Below, in pieces: positions 35,945 through 45,121 of a stretch of DNA of 64,000 bases (positions are counted from its first letter, which is position 1; every line of letters begins with the position of its first letter). The notes below the pieces were generated by a model. That model was not told where the DNA came from, made no database searches, and was given only the letters and a program-made list of their open reading frames with translations. The position numbers and the translations under genes are program-made. Source of the DNA: Mesorhizobium koreense (GTDB lineage: Bacteria > Pseudomonadota > Alphaproteobacteria > Rhizobiales > Rhizobiaceae); the NCBI RefSeq assembly GCF_031656215.1, contig NZ_CP134228.1, positions 4,793,001 to 4,857,000 of the forward strand. Direction: 5' to 3'.

Positions 35945-38401
35945 ATGGACTTGCACGCAATCGGAATCAGGACGCTCTTCCTCCGGCTGATGCTTTTCGT
36001 GGCCATCGCGGCCGGGATCGGTGCGATAGCACCGACATTTGCATTCGCCGCCAATCCACTTCTCAGCAAGGCCGAGGGCTCGTCGGGCGCCGGACAACCG
36101 GGATCGCTTGATTCTTTCCTCGAAGAAGCACGGAAGGCGGGTTCAACCGTCATCGTCGTCAAGCCGGGCGAGCCGAGGAAAACCGTGCATCCCGACACGA
36201 TGGGCATGTCGCTTTCGAATACCAGCCTTCTGCAGGCGCGCGCGAACGTCTCCAAGATGTTCCACAATACCAAGCTGTTCGTGGCCGGCCTGCCCGCCAT
36301 CCTGAAATCGGCGGGACCGGACGGCACGATGCTTTGGGTGGCGCAGGCGCTGGCGACGGCGTTCGGCGGGCTGATGCTCGGCACGTTGCTCTTCCGGACG
36401 ACCGCGCGATGGGGCCGCGACCATTTCGGCTATGTCTACAATCCGAACGAGAAGCGGCGCTCCGGCAAGCTGCAATATCTGCTCGGGCGGGCCGGATGGA
36501 TGCTGGTCTCGACCGCGATGATGTTCGTCACCGCTGTCCTGGTGGCGGTCATCTTCGACACCGGAGAGGAAGCGTCGCGCAGGACGATCTTCGTGATCGT
36601 CTCGACCTATGCCGGATACAAGATCCTGCGCCACGTGATCCTCTACAATTTCCTTGCGCCCGACGTTCCGGCCCATCGTCTCGTCAACCTTTCCAACGAA
36701 GCGGCGCACAGACTCTATCGGGACTGGTCGGTGGTTTTGGGCGTTTCGGCTTTCATCATCGGCATCTGCCGCTGGATCCAGGCGCTGGAACTCGACAACG
36801 ACGCGCAAAGACTGGGCTTCATCATCGGCATGCTGATCTCGGCGGTCATGTTCGGCACGCTGGCGATCCGGCATCGCAATGAATTGTACGAGATGAGGCT
36901 CGGTCCGGGCGATCCGAAGCGAAAGCCGGCCTGGAAACGTGTGCTCGCGCTTTCGGTGCTGCCGCTCATCCTCATCTATCTGGCAGCGGCATGGTTCGTC
37001 AGTTCGATACGGCTGTCGCTTGGCCTGCCAGGCGGTTATCTGCTGGTCGGCGCGCCGATTATCGTCTTCGTGGTGGCGATTTTCGCCTATGGCGTCGCCA
37101 GCTACCTTCTCGAACTGATCTACGAGGCCCGGGCAACCGCCTTCCGGCGTGAGCAGATCCTCAAATCGCTGTCCGAGCACCGGGCCTGGCGCCGGGCACA
37201 GGCAGCACAGGAAATCGCCGCGAACCGCAGCGAAGACGAACGCGACCTTCTCGAAGATGGCGAGGAAATGAGCGTTCACTCACCGGTCGAAAGGCCGAAG
37301 GACCGGCCGCGCGAGTTCCGGCCAGCCTTCAAGGATTTCTTCGAGAACGCCATAATGGCGGTGATCCTGATCGTTTCGGTCGGCGGGCTCGCCCGGCTGT
37401 GGGGTCTCGACATGGACAGCGAATGGGGGCACGCGCTCACCTCCACACTTGATATCCTGCTCATCCTTTTCCTGGCCGGGTCGAGCTACCGCGCCATCAA
37501 CAACTTCATCGACACCAAGATCATCGAGGAGGGAGGCAGCCTCGACGATCATCCCATCAATCCCGGCGAGGGGGAGGGCGAGGCCGGGCGAGGCCAATCG
37601 CGGCTGGCGACGCTGCTCCCCGTATTCCGCAACGTCATCATCTGTGCGATCGTCGTATTCGCCTTCATCTTCGTCCTCTCCTATCTCGGTGTGAACGTGG
37701 CGCCGCTCTTCGCGGGCGCCGGGCTGGTCGGTATCGCCATCGGCTTCGGCGCGCAGACGCTGATCAGGGACATCTTCTCCGGCGCGTTCTTCCTGATCGA
37801 CGACGCGTTCCGCAAAGGTGAATATGTCGATATCGGGCAAGTGAAGGGTGTCGTCGAAAAGATATCCATGCGCTCCTTCCAACTCCGGCACCATCTCGGC
37901 GCGCTGCACACGGTTCCCTTCGGCGAGATCAAGCAATTGACGAACTATTCGCGCGACTGGGTGATGATGAAGCTGCCGCTCAGGCTGACTTACGACACGG
38001 ATGTCGAAAAAGTACGCAAGCTCATCAAGAAGCTCGGCCAGCAATTGCTCGAGGATCCGGTGATCGGGCCACTGTTCATGCAGCCGCTGAAATCCCAGGG
38101 CGTCTACGCCATGGAAGATTCGGCCATGATCGTGCGCGTCAAATTCATGACGCGGCCGGGCGATCAGTTCGTCACACGCAAGGTGATCTATTCGGCGATC
38201 CGCGAGATATTCGAAAAAGAAGGCGTGCATTTCGCCCACCGCGAGGTGACGGTGAAACTGGCCGACGGCGTCCATGCGGAAATCCTTACACCAGAGCAGC
38301 GTGAAGCGATCGCCGGCTCGGTAAGGTCCGTGATCGACGAGGAGGAGGCGAAGCGCAGGGCACTGCCGGATCCGGGCAAGGCGGCAGCGAGCGCGCTTTG
38401 A
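35945..38401 (+). CDS. Large MscS-family mechanosensitive channel
   Basis: 818 residues from ATG 35945 (GGAAAGA upstream); an ATG at 35912 is also in frame. A signal-like first segment (about residues 8-36, FLRLMLFVAIAAGIGAIAPT) and an extracellular part precede about ten hydrophobic segments. The MscS core is near residues 570-780: APLFAGAGLVGIAIGFGAQT (pore helix TM3), DIFSGAFFLIDDAFRKGEYV, HTVPFGEIKQLTNYSRDW. The length and large N-terminus resemble the MscK/MSC-like proteins of alphaproteobacteria. It opens with membrane tension to release solutes in osmotic downshock. The downstream methyltransferase gene overlaps its stop. Confidence 0.9.
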   Translation: MDLHAIGIRTLFLRLMLFVAIAAGIGAIAPTFAFAANPLLSKAEGSSGAGQPGSLDSFLEEARKAGSTVIVVKPGEPRKTVHPDTMGMSLSNTSLLQARANVSKMFHNTKLFVAGLPAILKSAGPDGTMLWVAQALATAFGGLMLGTLLFRTTARWGRDHFGYVYNPNEKRRSGKLQYLLGRAGWMLVSTAMMFVTAVLVAVIFDTGEEASRRTIFVIVSTYAGYKILRHVILYNFLAPDVPAHRLVNLSNEAAHRLYRDWSVVLGVSAFIIGICRWIQALELDNDAQRLGFIIGMLISAVMFGTLAIRHRNELYEMRLGPGDPKRKPAWKRVLALSVLPLILIYLAAAWFVSSIRLSLGLPGGYLLVGAPIIVFVVAIFAYGVASYLLELIYEARATAFRREQILKSLSEHRAWRRAQAAQEIAANRSEDERDLLEDGEEMSVHSPVERPKDRPREFRPAFKDFFENAIMAVILIVSVGGLARLWGLDMDSEWGHALTSTLDILLILFLAGSSYRAINNFIDTKIIEEGGSLDDHPINPGEGEGEAGRGQSRLATLLPVFRNVIICAIVVFAFIFVLSYLGVNVAPLFAGAGLVGIAIGFGAQTLIRDIFSGAFFLIDDAFRKGEYVDIGQVKGVVEKISMRSFQLRHHLGALHTVPFGEIKQLTNYSRDWVMMKLPLRLTYDTDVEKVRKLIKKLGQQLLEDPVIGPLFMQPLKSQGVYAMEDSAMIVRVKFMTRPGDQFVTRKVIYSAIREIFEKEGVHFAHREVTVKLADGVHAEILTPEQREAIAGSVRSVIDEEEAKRRALPDPGKAAASAL

Positions 38402-39264
38402 CCGCTTCCTCGGTGGCTGCAAAAAGGACTTTCCCGGACCTCGACACCAAGAGCGTTTTCGGCTCATGCGCGCTCGATGAGGCGGCAAGCGAGGCATGGC
38501 GGCTGGCGACCGACCGCGAGCTACCCGCCGACATCCGCAAGGCCAACCGCAAGCGCATTCCCGCCGGACAGTTCGGCCCGTTCGACGTCACCGTCGAGAA
38601 CCTTCGATTCCGCGCCTATCCGGCCGAAAATCGCTGTGACCGCATCATCGTCGGACGCGGGGCGCTGCCGGAAGGACAAGAGCACGAATTGCTTGCGCCC
38701 TTCCTCGGCAGCGGCGCGATCTTCGTCGATATCGGCGCGAATGTCGGCACCTATGCGCTATGGGCCGCAAGGCGGGTCGGCCCGGCCGGCATCGTGATCG
38801 CGCTCGAACCGCATCCGCGTACCTTCGCCAAGCTGGAATTCAATCGCACGGCGAACGGATTGCAAAATGTCCGCTGCCTGAACGTCGCTGCGGGGCCGGA
38901 AGCGGGAGTGGCAACGCTGCGTTTCGACGGCGGCGGCAATGTCGGTGGGGCATCGCTGCTTGCGAGCCAGACAGCGGACAGGAGGGCCAACGTAATGGTC
39001 GCCATCAGGCCGCTCGCCGATATCCTCCTGGAACAGAAAATCCTCCGTATCGATGTCATAAAGGTCGATGTCGAAGGTTACGAAGACCGCGCGCTGCTCT
39101 CTTATTTCGATCATGCGTCACGAGATTGCTGGCCGAAAACGATCATGATCGAGACGGTACTGAGCGGCCGCTGGGAGCGGGATTGCCTGGCGGAATTAGC
39201 CAAGCGCGGCTATGAGCGCGTTGCCGGGACGACGGAGAATGTCATCCTGCAACTTGCGCGGTGA
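38398..39264 (+). CDS. FkbM-family methyltransferase
   Basis: 288 residues. SAM-binding motif I is in AIFVDIGANVGTYALWAARR, with an acidic end in VIALEPHPRTFAKLEFN, and the FkbM continuation is IDVIKVDVEGYEDRALLSYF. The proposed start is a TTG at 38398 that overlaps the mscS stop (TTGA); no Shine-Dalgarno is clear and a GTG at 38413 is an alternative. FkbM enzymes O-methylate sugars or small molecules. Its operon link with a mechanosensitive channel is unusual. The gene is followed by a hairpin repeat and a convergent carbamoyltransferase. Confidence 0.85.
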   Translation: MTASSVAAKRTFPDLDTKSVFGSCALDEAASEAWRLATDRELPADIRKANRKRIPAGQFGPFDVTVENLRFRAYPAENRCDRIIVGRGALPEGQEHELLAPFLGSGAIFVDIGANVGTYALWAARRVGPAGIVIALEPHPRTFAKLEFNRTANGLQNVRCLNVAAGPEAGVATLRFDGGGNVGGASLLASQTADRRANVMVAIRPLADILLEQKILRIDVIKVDVEGYEDRALLSYFDHASRDCWPKTIMIETVLSGRWERDCLAELAKRGYERVAGTTENVILQLAR

Positions 39265-39290
39265 CGATTAGGCCATTTCGTCAGGTCAAG

Positions 39291-39396
39291 GTGCGTCCTT
39301 CGAGGCTCGCTTCGCTCCCACCTCAGGATGAGGGAGACTGGTGCAAATCTTCCTCATCCTGAGGTGCTCCGCGAAGCGGAGCCTCGAAGGACGCAC
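39291..39396. repeat. Dispersed hairpin repeat, family A, copy 2
   Basis: Left arm begins GTGCGTCCTTCGAGGCTCGC and the right arm ends GCCTCGAAGGACGCAC, so the outer 16 bases form a perfect inverted repeat; CACCTCAGGATGAGG and CCTCATCCTGAGGTG form an inner perfect pair. The same arms occur at 17974-18083. It lies between convergent genes (FkbM, plus; carbamoyltransferase, minus), consistent with a bidirectional terminator. Confidence 0.9.
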
Positions 39397-39419
39397 CGAA
39401 CATGAGCGAGGCCCAAACA

Positions 39420-40979
39420 TCACGCCTTCCGATAGAAGGTATCGCCGACGACGAAGCCGTCGAGGCCGGTATCGCGCGCGTAGCGGGCGAGATCGGAGAG
39501 GCGGTTGATAAAGCCCTTGCCGTTGAAATTGAGCGAGGTGTTGCAGAGCACGCCGAAGCCGGTCCTGTCGCGGAACGTTGAAAGCAGCGCGTGCATGCGC
39601 GGGTTGTCCGTCTCTGAAACGGTCTGGGCGCGCGCGGAGCCATCAACGTGGGTGACGGCCTTCAATTCGTCACTCAGCACACGCTGGAAATAGAGCATAT
39701 GCGGGCTCGGACCGTGATTTTCGAAGAGCCGGCCGAATTCCTCCTCCATCACGATCGGTGCGATCGGGCGGAAGCCCTCGCGTTTCTTAATCGCGTTCAA
39801 GCGCGTATGGGTTTCCACCGTGAAGGGTGCGGCGATCAGCGAGCGATTGCCGAGGGCGCGTGGGCCGATCTCGTAGCGCCCCTGCACCCAGGCGAGGACA
39901 GCGCCGGCAGCGAGCCGATCGGCGATTTCCGCGTCCGTGAAAGATCGCGCCTCGAAGCCAGAAAGATCGGCCTCATCGTCGACAAATTCCTCGCCGGCAT
40001 AGACTGTCCACTCGATCTTGGCGTTGCCGGTCAGATGGAATTGCGCGTCGGCGGCGGTGCCGATCGCAGAGCCGGAATCGTTGGCGCAGGGCTGCACGAA
40101 GGTGTCGGCGAAAAGGCCGGAATTCCGCCAAAGGCTGTTCCAGTCGCAGTTCAGGCCGCAGCCGCCGGAAATCAGAAGTGGCAGGCCATCCCTCATTTTC
40201 CGACTGGCGAAATCGTGGAAACGAGAGAAGACCTCGTTCTGGAAACGTCGAGCCAGATTCTGGAATTCCCGCGACGCCAGCCCGATGTTGAAAAAGGGAT
40301 CGTCGGCGAAATCGGCCTTACGCAAGGGAGTGGTTTCCGCATCATGCGCAAAGATGCGCTCCATAAGGCGGCGTTCCTCCGGCGTCTCGGCGCTCTCCTG
40401 ACCGAAACCCGCCAGCGCCATCAGCTTGCCGGCATCCTCGCGCCGGGATTTTCGTGCATCGGCGGGATAGCCAGGATCGGCGAGGCCGTAAAGGAAGCCG
40501 TATTTGTGGCCCGGCCCGTTCATCGGCGTGCCGAGCTTCGTGACGTTGAGCTTTTGATCGATGCGATAGAAGGAGCCGATGACGCCTTCCCAGACCAGCG
40601 CGTAACAGGGCTCGCCTTGCGGAAAAGGCGACATGGCGTAGCTACCGATGATATGCGACCGCTCATGCGAGGAGGAGAACCAGCGCGCGCTTCTGCCCTG
40701 GAAACGCCATGGCCGCTCCATGACGCTTTCCGGCCCGACGCCGAAATAGCCGGCGCCGATCGGCCCTTCCATCGGACGGAAGGATTTCAGCCAGCCGGAG
40801 ACGGCGACGACATCAGGGACGTCATCGGCAAGCGACAGGCCGCGCAGCATCAATTCCGGCGTGATCGGCGCATAGCGCGGGCCGGAATCCTTCTCCGCCT
40901 CGATCGACCAGGCCAGGACCCCGTCTTCGATAAGCGCGACGTGTCCGTCATGGCCCGGCTTGTAGGCGAAGATTTTCAT
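39420..40979 (-). CDS. NodU/CmcH-family carbamoyltransferase
   Basis: 519 residues from the ATG at 40979 (TCGGAG upstream on the minus strand). N-terminal ASKHA-type fold: KIFAYKPGHDGHVALIEDG with the conserved metal-site His, HERSHIIGSYAMSPF as the second His motif, ISGGCGLNCDWNSLWRNS and QPCANDSGSAIGTA. The C-terminal domain is the YrdC-like carbamoyl-adenylate-binding part (GNRSLIAAPFTVETHTRLNA; REGFRPIAPIVMEEEFGRLF). NodU-type enzymes carbamoylate sugars, for instance Nod factors. It carries no nod context here, so its target is more likely a cell-surface or secondary-metabolite glycan. Confidence 0.93.
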   Translation of the reverse strand: MKIFAYKPGHDGHVALIEDGVLAWSIEAEKDSGPRYAPITPELMLRGLSLADDVPDVVAVSGWLKSFRPMEGPIGAGYFGVGPESVMERPWRFQGRSARWFSSSHERSHIIGSYAMSPFPQGEPCYALVWEGVIGSFYRIDQKLNVTKLGTPMNGPGHKYGFLYGLADPGYPADARKSRREDAGKLMALAGFGQESAETPEERRLMERIFAHDAETTPLRKADFADDPFFNIGLASREFQNLARRFQNEVFSRFHDFASRKMRDGLPLLISGGCGLNCDWNSLWRNSGLFADTFVQPCANDSGSAIGTAADAQFHLTGNAKIEWTVYAGEEFVDDEADLSGFEARSFTDAEIADRLAAGAVLAWVQGRYEIGPRALGNRSLIAAPFTVETHTRLNAIKKREGFRPIAPIVMEEEFGRLFENHGPSPHMLYFQRVLSDELKAVTHVDGSARAQTVSETDNPRMHALLSTFRDRTGFGVLCNTSLNFNGKGFINRLSDLARYARDTGLDGFVVGDTFYRKA

Positions 40980-41061
40980 GAGGGCTCCGAGGAAGGGCGG
41001 CGGGGTGAACAGGCAGTTAATCGGAGAAGTGCCGAAAGACAACTTCGCCAAAGTCGAGGCC

Positions 41062-42501
41062 TCACTGGAAATCGAACGCCGACAAGCCTGTCACCATCTC
41101 GTCGAGACCCAGCGGTCGGGTGACCGGCGGCTCTGCGCGGGCGAGACAGCCGGTGCGCTCGCAAAGGCGACAGGCCGGGCCGACGGGTGTCGCAGCGACA
41201 CTGCCCTCCCGGCCTTTCTCCCCACCCGGCAGCGCAGCGCCATAGACGATCTCGTCACGGAAGCCGATGTCGCAGCCGAGCAGGAGCGCGGTGCGGCGCG
41301 GGCGCTCGGTGAAAGAGCCCTGCGGCCCCTCCAGCGTGCGAGCGATGCAGAGGAATTCCGCGCCATCCGGCATTTCCACGGCCTCGACCAGAATGCGACC
41401 TGGCTGCGCGAAGGCGGCATGAACCGGCAGCTTCGGGCATTCGCCGCCGAACCTGCTTTGCGGGAAGCCCTGCGCGCCGGCCCGCCGGAACCGATGCCCG
41501 GCATGATCGATCTCCAGCATGAAGAACGGCACCCCCGCCGCACCCGGCTTCTGCAGCATGGTCAGCCGGTTTGCCGCCTGCTCGTAAGAAACGCCGAAGC
41601 GCGAGCGCAGCACATCCACATCGTAGCGCGCGCGTTGTGCAGCGGAGAGGAACGGCCGGTAAGGCATCATCAGCGCATGCGCGGCATAGCGGCCAAGCTC
41701 GAAGCGGGCGAGCCGCCGCGCCTCGTCGGAGGAAAGCTTCAGCGCCTGGATTTCCGCCGCGATCGCCACACTCATGCGCATCAGGCAGGCCTCCATGGCG
41801 ATCTCGCGCAATTGGTCGAAGACGGAGAGCCGCTCTGAAATGAAGAGGCGCTGCGTGTGGCGGTCGTAGCGTCGGCGCCAGTTGGGCATGGTGGCGACCG
41901 GCAGCACCCTGACCGCAATTCCGTGCTCACGCTTCAGCCAGGCCCTCAGGCTGCCCGCCAGATCGTCACCCGGATCGAGCAAGGCCGTGAAAGCCTCAGC
42001 CTCATCCTCTAGTGACGGGAAATGATTGGGCCGACGCTCAAACACTTCCCTCACCTCGTCGATCGGCAGTCGTGTCGCCGACAGCGCGGTCGCCTTACCC
42101 TCGCGGGCAAGCAGTTCGGTGAGGTCGGAAAGACGGGCCGCCTGCTCGCGGTAGGCGCGGAACAGCTTGACGATACCGGCCGCAGCATTAGGGGCCGCCT
42201 CGACTATCTCGACGATTTCCTGGTCGCCCGGCAATTCGCCAGCCAGTAGCGGGTCGGCAAAGACCTCTTTCAGCGCTGCGATCGAGGCACCGGCCTCCGC
42301 CTGCAAATCCTCAGGCTCGACGTGGTAGGCGGAGGCAAGCTTCAGGATGAGTTGCACCGTCAACGGGCGCTGGTTGCGCTCGATGAGATTGAGATAGGAT
42401 GGCGAAATGCCGAGCCCCTCGGCCATCGCGGTCTGCGTCAGGCCGAGCGAATTGCGGATGCGGCGGATGCGCGGTCCCGCGAAGATTTTCTGATCGGCCA
42501 T
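41062..42501 (-). CDS. XRE-type RamB/short-chain acyl regulator
   Basis: 479 residues. HTH_XRE at about residues 9-62 (IRRIRNSLGLTQTAMAEGLG, SYLNLIERNQRPLTVQLILK), an ImmA/IrrE-like domain at about 150-290 (RTLFISERLSVFDQLREIAM-type zinc-peptidase fold remnant) and a C-terminal DUF2083 domain ending in CRLCERTGCLARAEPP with paired cysteines. This domain order is that of the RamB/ScfR short-chain fatty-acyl regulators that control glyoxylate-cycle genes. It is divergent from aceA over 247 bases, as with RamB, so it most likely regulates aceA in response to an acyl-CoA. Confidence 0.92.
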   Translation of the reverse strand: MADQKIFAGPRIRRIRNSLGLTQTAMAEGLGISPSYLNLIERNQRPLTVQLILKLASAYHVEPEDLQAEAGASIAALKEVFADPLLAGELPGDQEIVEIVEAAPNAAAGIVKLFRAYREQAARLSDLTELLAREGKATALSATRLPIDEVREVFERRPNHFPSLEDEAEAFTALLDPGDDLAGSLRAWLKREHGIAVRVLPVATMPNWRRRYDRHTQRLFISERLSVFDQLREIAMEACLMRMSVAIAAEIQALKLSSDEARRLARFELGRYAAHALMMPYRPFLSAAQRARYDVDVLRSRFGVSYEQAANRLTMLQKPGAAGVPFFMLEIDHAGHRFRRAGAQGFPQSRFGGECPKLPVHAAFAQPGRILVEAVEMPDGAEFLCIARTLEGPQGSFTERPRRTALLLGCDIGFRDEIVYGAALPGGEKGREGSVAATPVGPACRLCERTGCLARAEPPVTRPLGLDEMVTGLSAFDFQ

Positions 42502-42522
42502 CCTTACCCTTTGACACGATTG

Positions 42523-42581
42523 TTACAGATCAGCATTTACGTAATCGGCAATAGCACTTTTACATTTTTTACATCGTTACA
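42523..42581. promoter_or_regulatory. Clustered TTACA elements between regulator and aceA
   Basis: TTACA occurs at 42523-42527, 42560-42564, 42569-42573 and 42577-42581; the last three are spaced by 9 and 8 bases. A TGTAA (reverse complement) is at 42665-42669. The stretch is AT-rich in contrast to its surroundings and contains the promoters of both divergent genes. A role as operator for the XRE regulator is inference from position. Confidence 0.4.
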
Positions 42582-42748
42582 GAGCCCCTTCGTAAAAATC
42601 CATACAGCATTTCCCGATTTCCCTGCTTCTTTTCGCCAGCTCACTCGACTGTTTTGCGGCGCAATGTAAATGAAGTCACAGGAATATGCCATTCCTCCCG
42701 AGACGATGCCTGCTCAGCCGGGCGCAAGCGAAAAAGACAGGAAAGACG

Positions 42749-44062
<1,314 letters not shown>

Positions 44063-44136
44063 CAGATCGCGGCGGCTTTCCGGAGCCGCCGCTCCATTCC
44101 GGATAACGCATCGACAAGGCAGGAAGGAGAACACCG

Positions 44137-44376
44137 ATGGGATCGATCACACGAGTCAAGGAACGCGCGGAGGAGCAGTCATCCGCCATGAACACCGATC
44201 AGCAGGCGGCCATCCGCATGCTGGCCAATGACCTTCATCGGCTCAACCAGTCCGTGATGAAGGCGGTCGAGGCGGGCGTTTCGGTTGAACTCGTCCGCTC
44301 CGCCCGCCATCATGGCGGCAATGGAAACTGGGGTGACCTGCTCATTCCGGTCGTAGTCACGCAGAGTGCGGCGTGA
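44137..44376 (+). CDS. Small conserved protein after aceA
   Basis: 79 residues with a very strong ribosome site (AGGAAGGAG) before the ATG. The sequence is helical and charged: TRVKERAEEQSSAMNTDQQA, LANDLHRLNQSVMKAVEAGV, then SVELVRSARHHGGNGNWGDL and a hydrophobic C-terminus. Small genes of this kind regularly follow aceA in rhizobia, so it may be co-transcribed (74 bases downstream of aceA). No domain with known activity is recognised. Low-level regulatory or chaperone-like roles are guesses. Confidence 0.7.
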   Translation: MGSITRVKERAEEQSSAMNTDQQAAIRMLANDLHRLNQSVMKAVEAGVSVELVRSARHHGGNGNWGDLLIPVVVTQSAA

Positions 44377-44422
44377 AAGACCAGCAGGCACAGAACGAAT
44401 TCCATATCTTTGTGACGAATAC

Positions 44423-44465
44423 TTGCAAATCTGTGCAACAATGGAAAAATTGCACAGCTTTGCAA
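44423..44465. promoter_or_regulatory. 16-base inverted repeat before the receiver protein
   Basis: TTGCAAATCTGTGCAA (44423-44438) and TTGCACAGCTTTGCAA (44450-44465) are reverse complements with one mismatch, 11-base spacer, followed by TTGTTTTTC. It could be an intrinsic terminator of the aceA-small-gene transcript, or an operator of the next gene at 44584. The half-site TTGCAA also occurs in the phasin-upstream repeat. Confidence 0.45.
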
Positions 44466-44583
44466 TTGTTTTTCGTGGAAAGAACTGCCGACATGTAAAG
44501 TTCATGCTTTGCGGTCAACCCTATCTTAACGGTGCATCGCTAGCGTCCTCAACCATACATTGAATCTATGGGCGGTGGGCGCA

Positions 44584-45045
44584 ATGACGGAAATGAGTTT
44601 CGAGAGGCGCCTGGACCTTGGAGTGCGCGTAGGCACGGTTCGACAGTCCGGCGTTCAGGCCGTGAATCTGTCCCTCGCCCTGATCGTCTGCTCTTCACCG
44701 ATCAATCGCATCGTTGTCTCGCGGATCGCCGAGCAGGCGGGGCTGAAAGTGGCCTGCGAAACACCGCAACGCGCCACGGAAGCGCTATTTTCGCAACAGC
44801 CTGGCCTCGTCCTTCTGGACTGCGGTCCCAATCATGAGGAAATCCACCCGATCGCGTCCGCCATCGTCGATCATCGGCGGGCCTCCGGAAGCAGGTTGCC
44901 GATGCTGATCGTGCTCTCGACCAAAAGCCTGTCGGCGGATTCGCCTTTCGCCAACATTGCCGATGCGATCATCGCCAAGCCGATCACGCCTGATGCTCTG
45001 CAGCCGAAGATCAAGCAGCTCGTGGAAGGCGCCCGCGGCAGCTAG
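44584..45045 (+). CDS. Atypical receiver-domain protein
   Basis: 153 residues from ATG 44584 (ATG 44593 and an upstream TTG at 44560 are alternatives). It follows a CheY-like pattern: a first strand with LALIVCSSPINRIVVSRIAE, where the usual acidic DD pair is replaced by Ser residues, a candidate phospho-Asp in GLVLLDCGPN, a Ser/Thr in LIVLSTKSL and the conserved Lys in AIIAKPITPDALQPKIKQLV. Missing acidic pocket residues suggest a non-phosphorylated or weakly phosphorylated pseudo-receiver. No kinase is adjacent. It lies in the aceA neighbourhood in this orientation. Confidence 0.7.
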   Translation: MTEMSFERRLDLGVRVGTVRQSGVQAVNLSLALIVCSSPINRIVVSRIAEQAGLKVACETPQRATEALFSQQPGLVLLDCGPNHEEIHPIASAIVDHRRASGSRLPMLIVLSTKSLSADSPFANIADAIIAKPITPDALQPKIKQLVEGARGS

Positions 45046-45121
45046 GGTTTTGCCGCACGGGCCTTTCCTTTCCACACCCACGCCAGCTATACTCGCGTGT
45101 AGGGCAACTAGCTGGTGATGG

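Noticed and set aside
39420-40979. Nodulation gene nodU
   Set aside because: The family fits, but there is no nod box, other nod genes or symbiosis context, so a general NodU-like carbamoyltransferase is the safer call.
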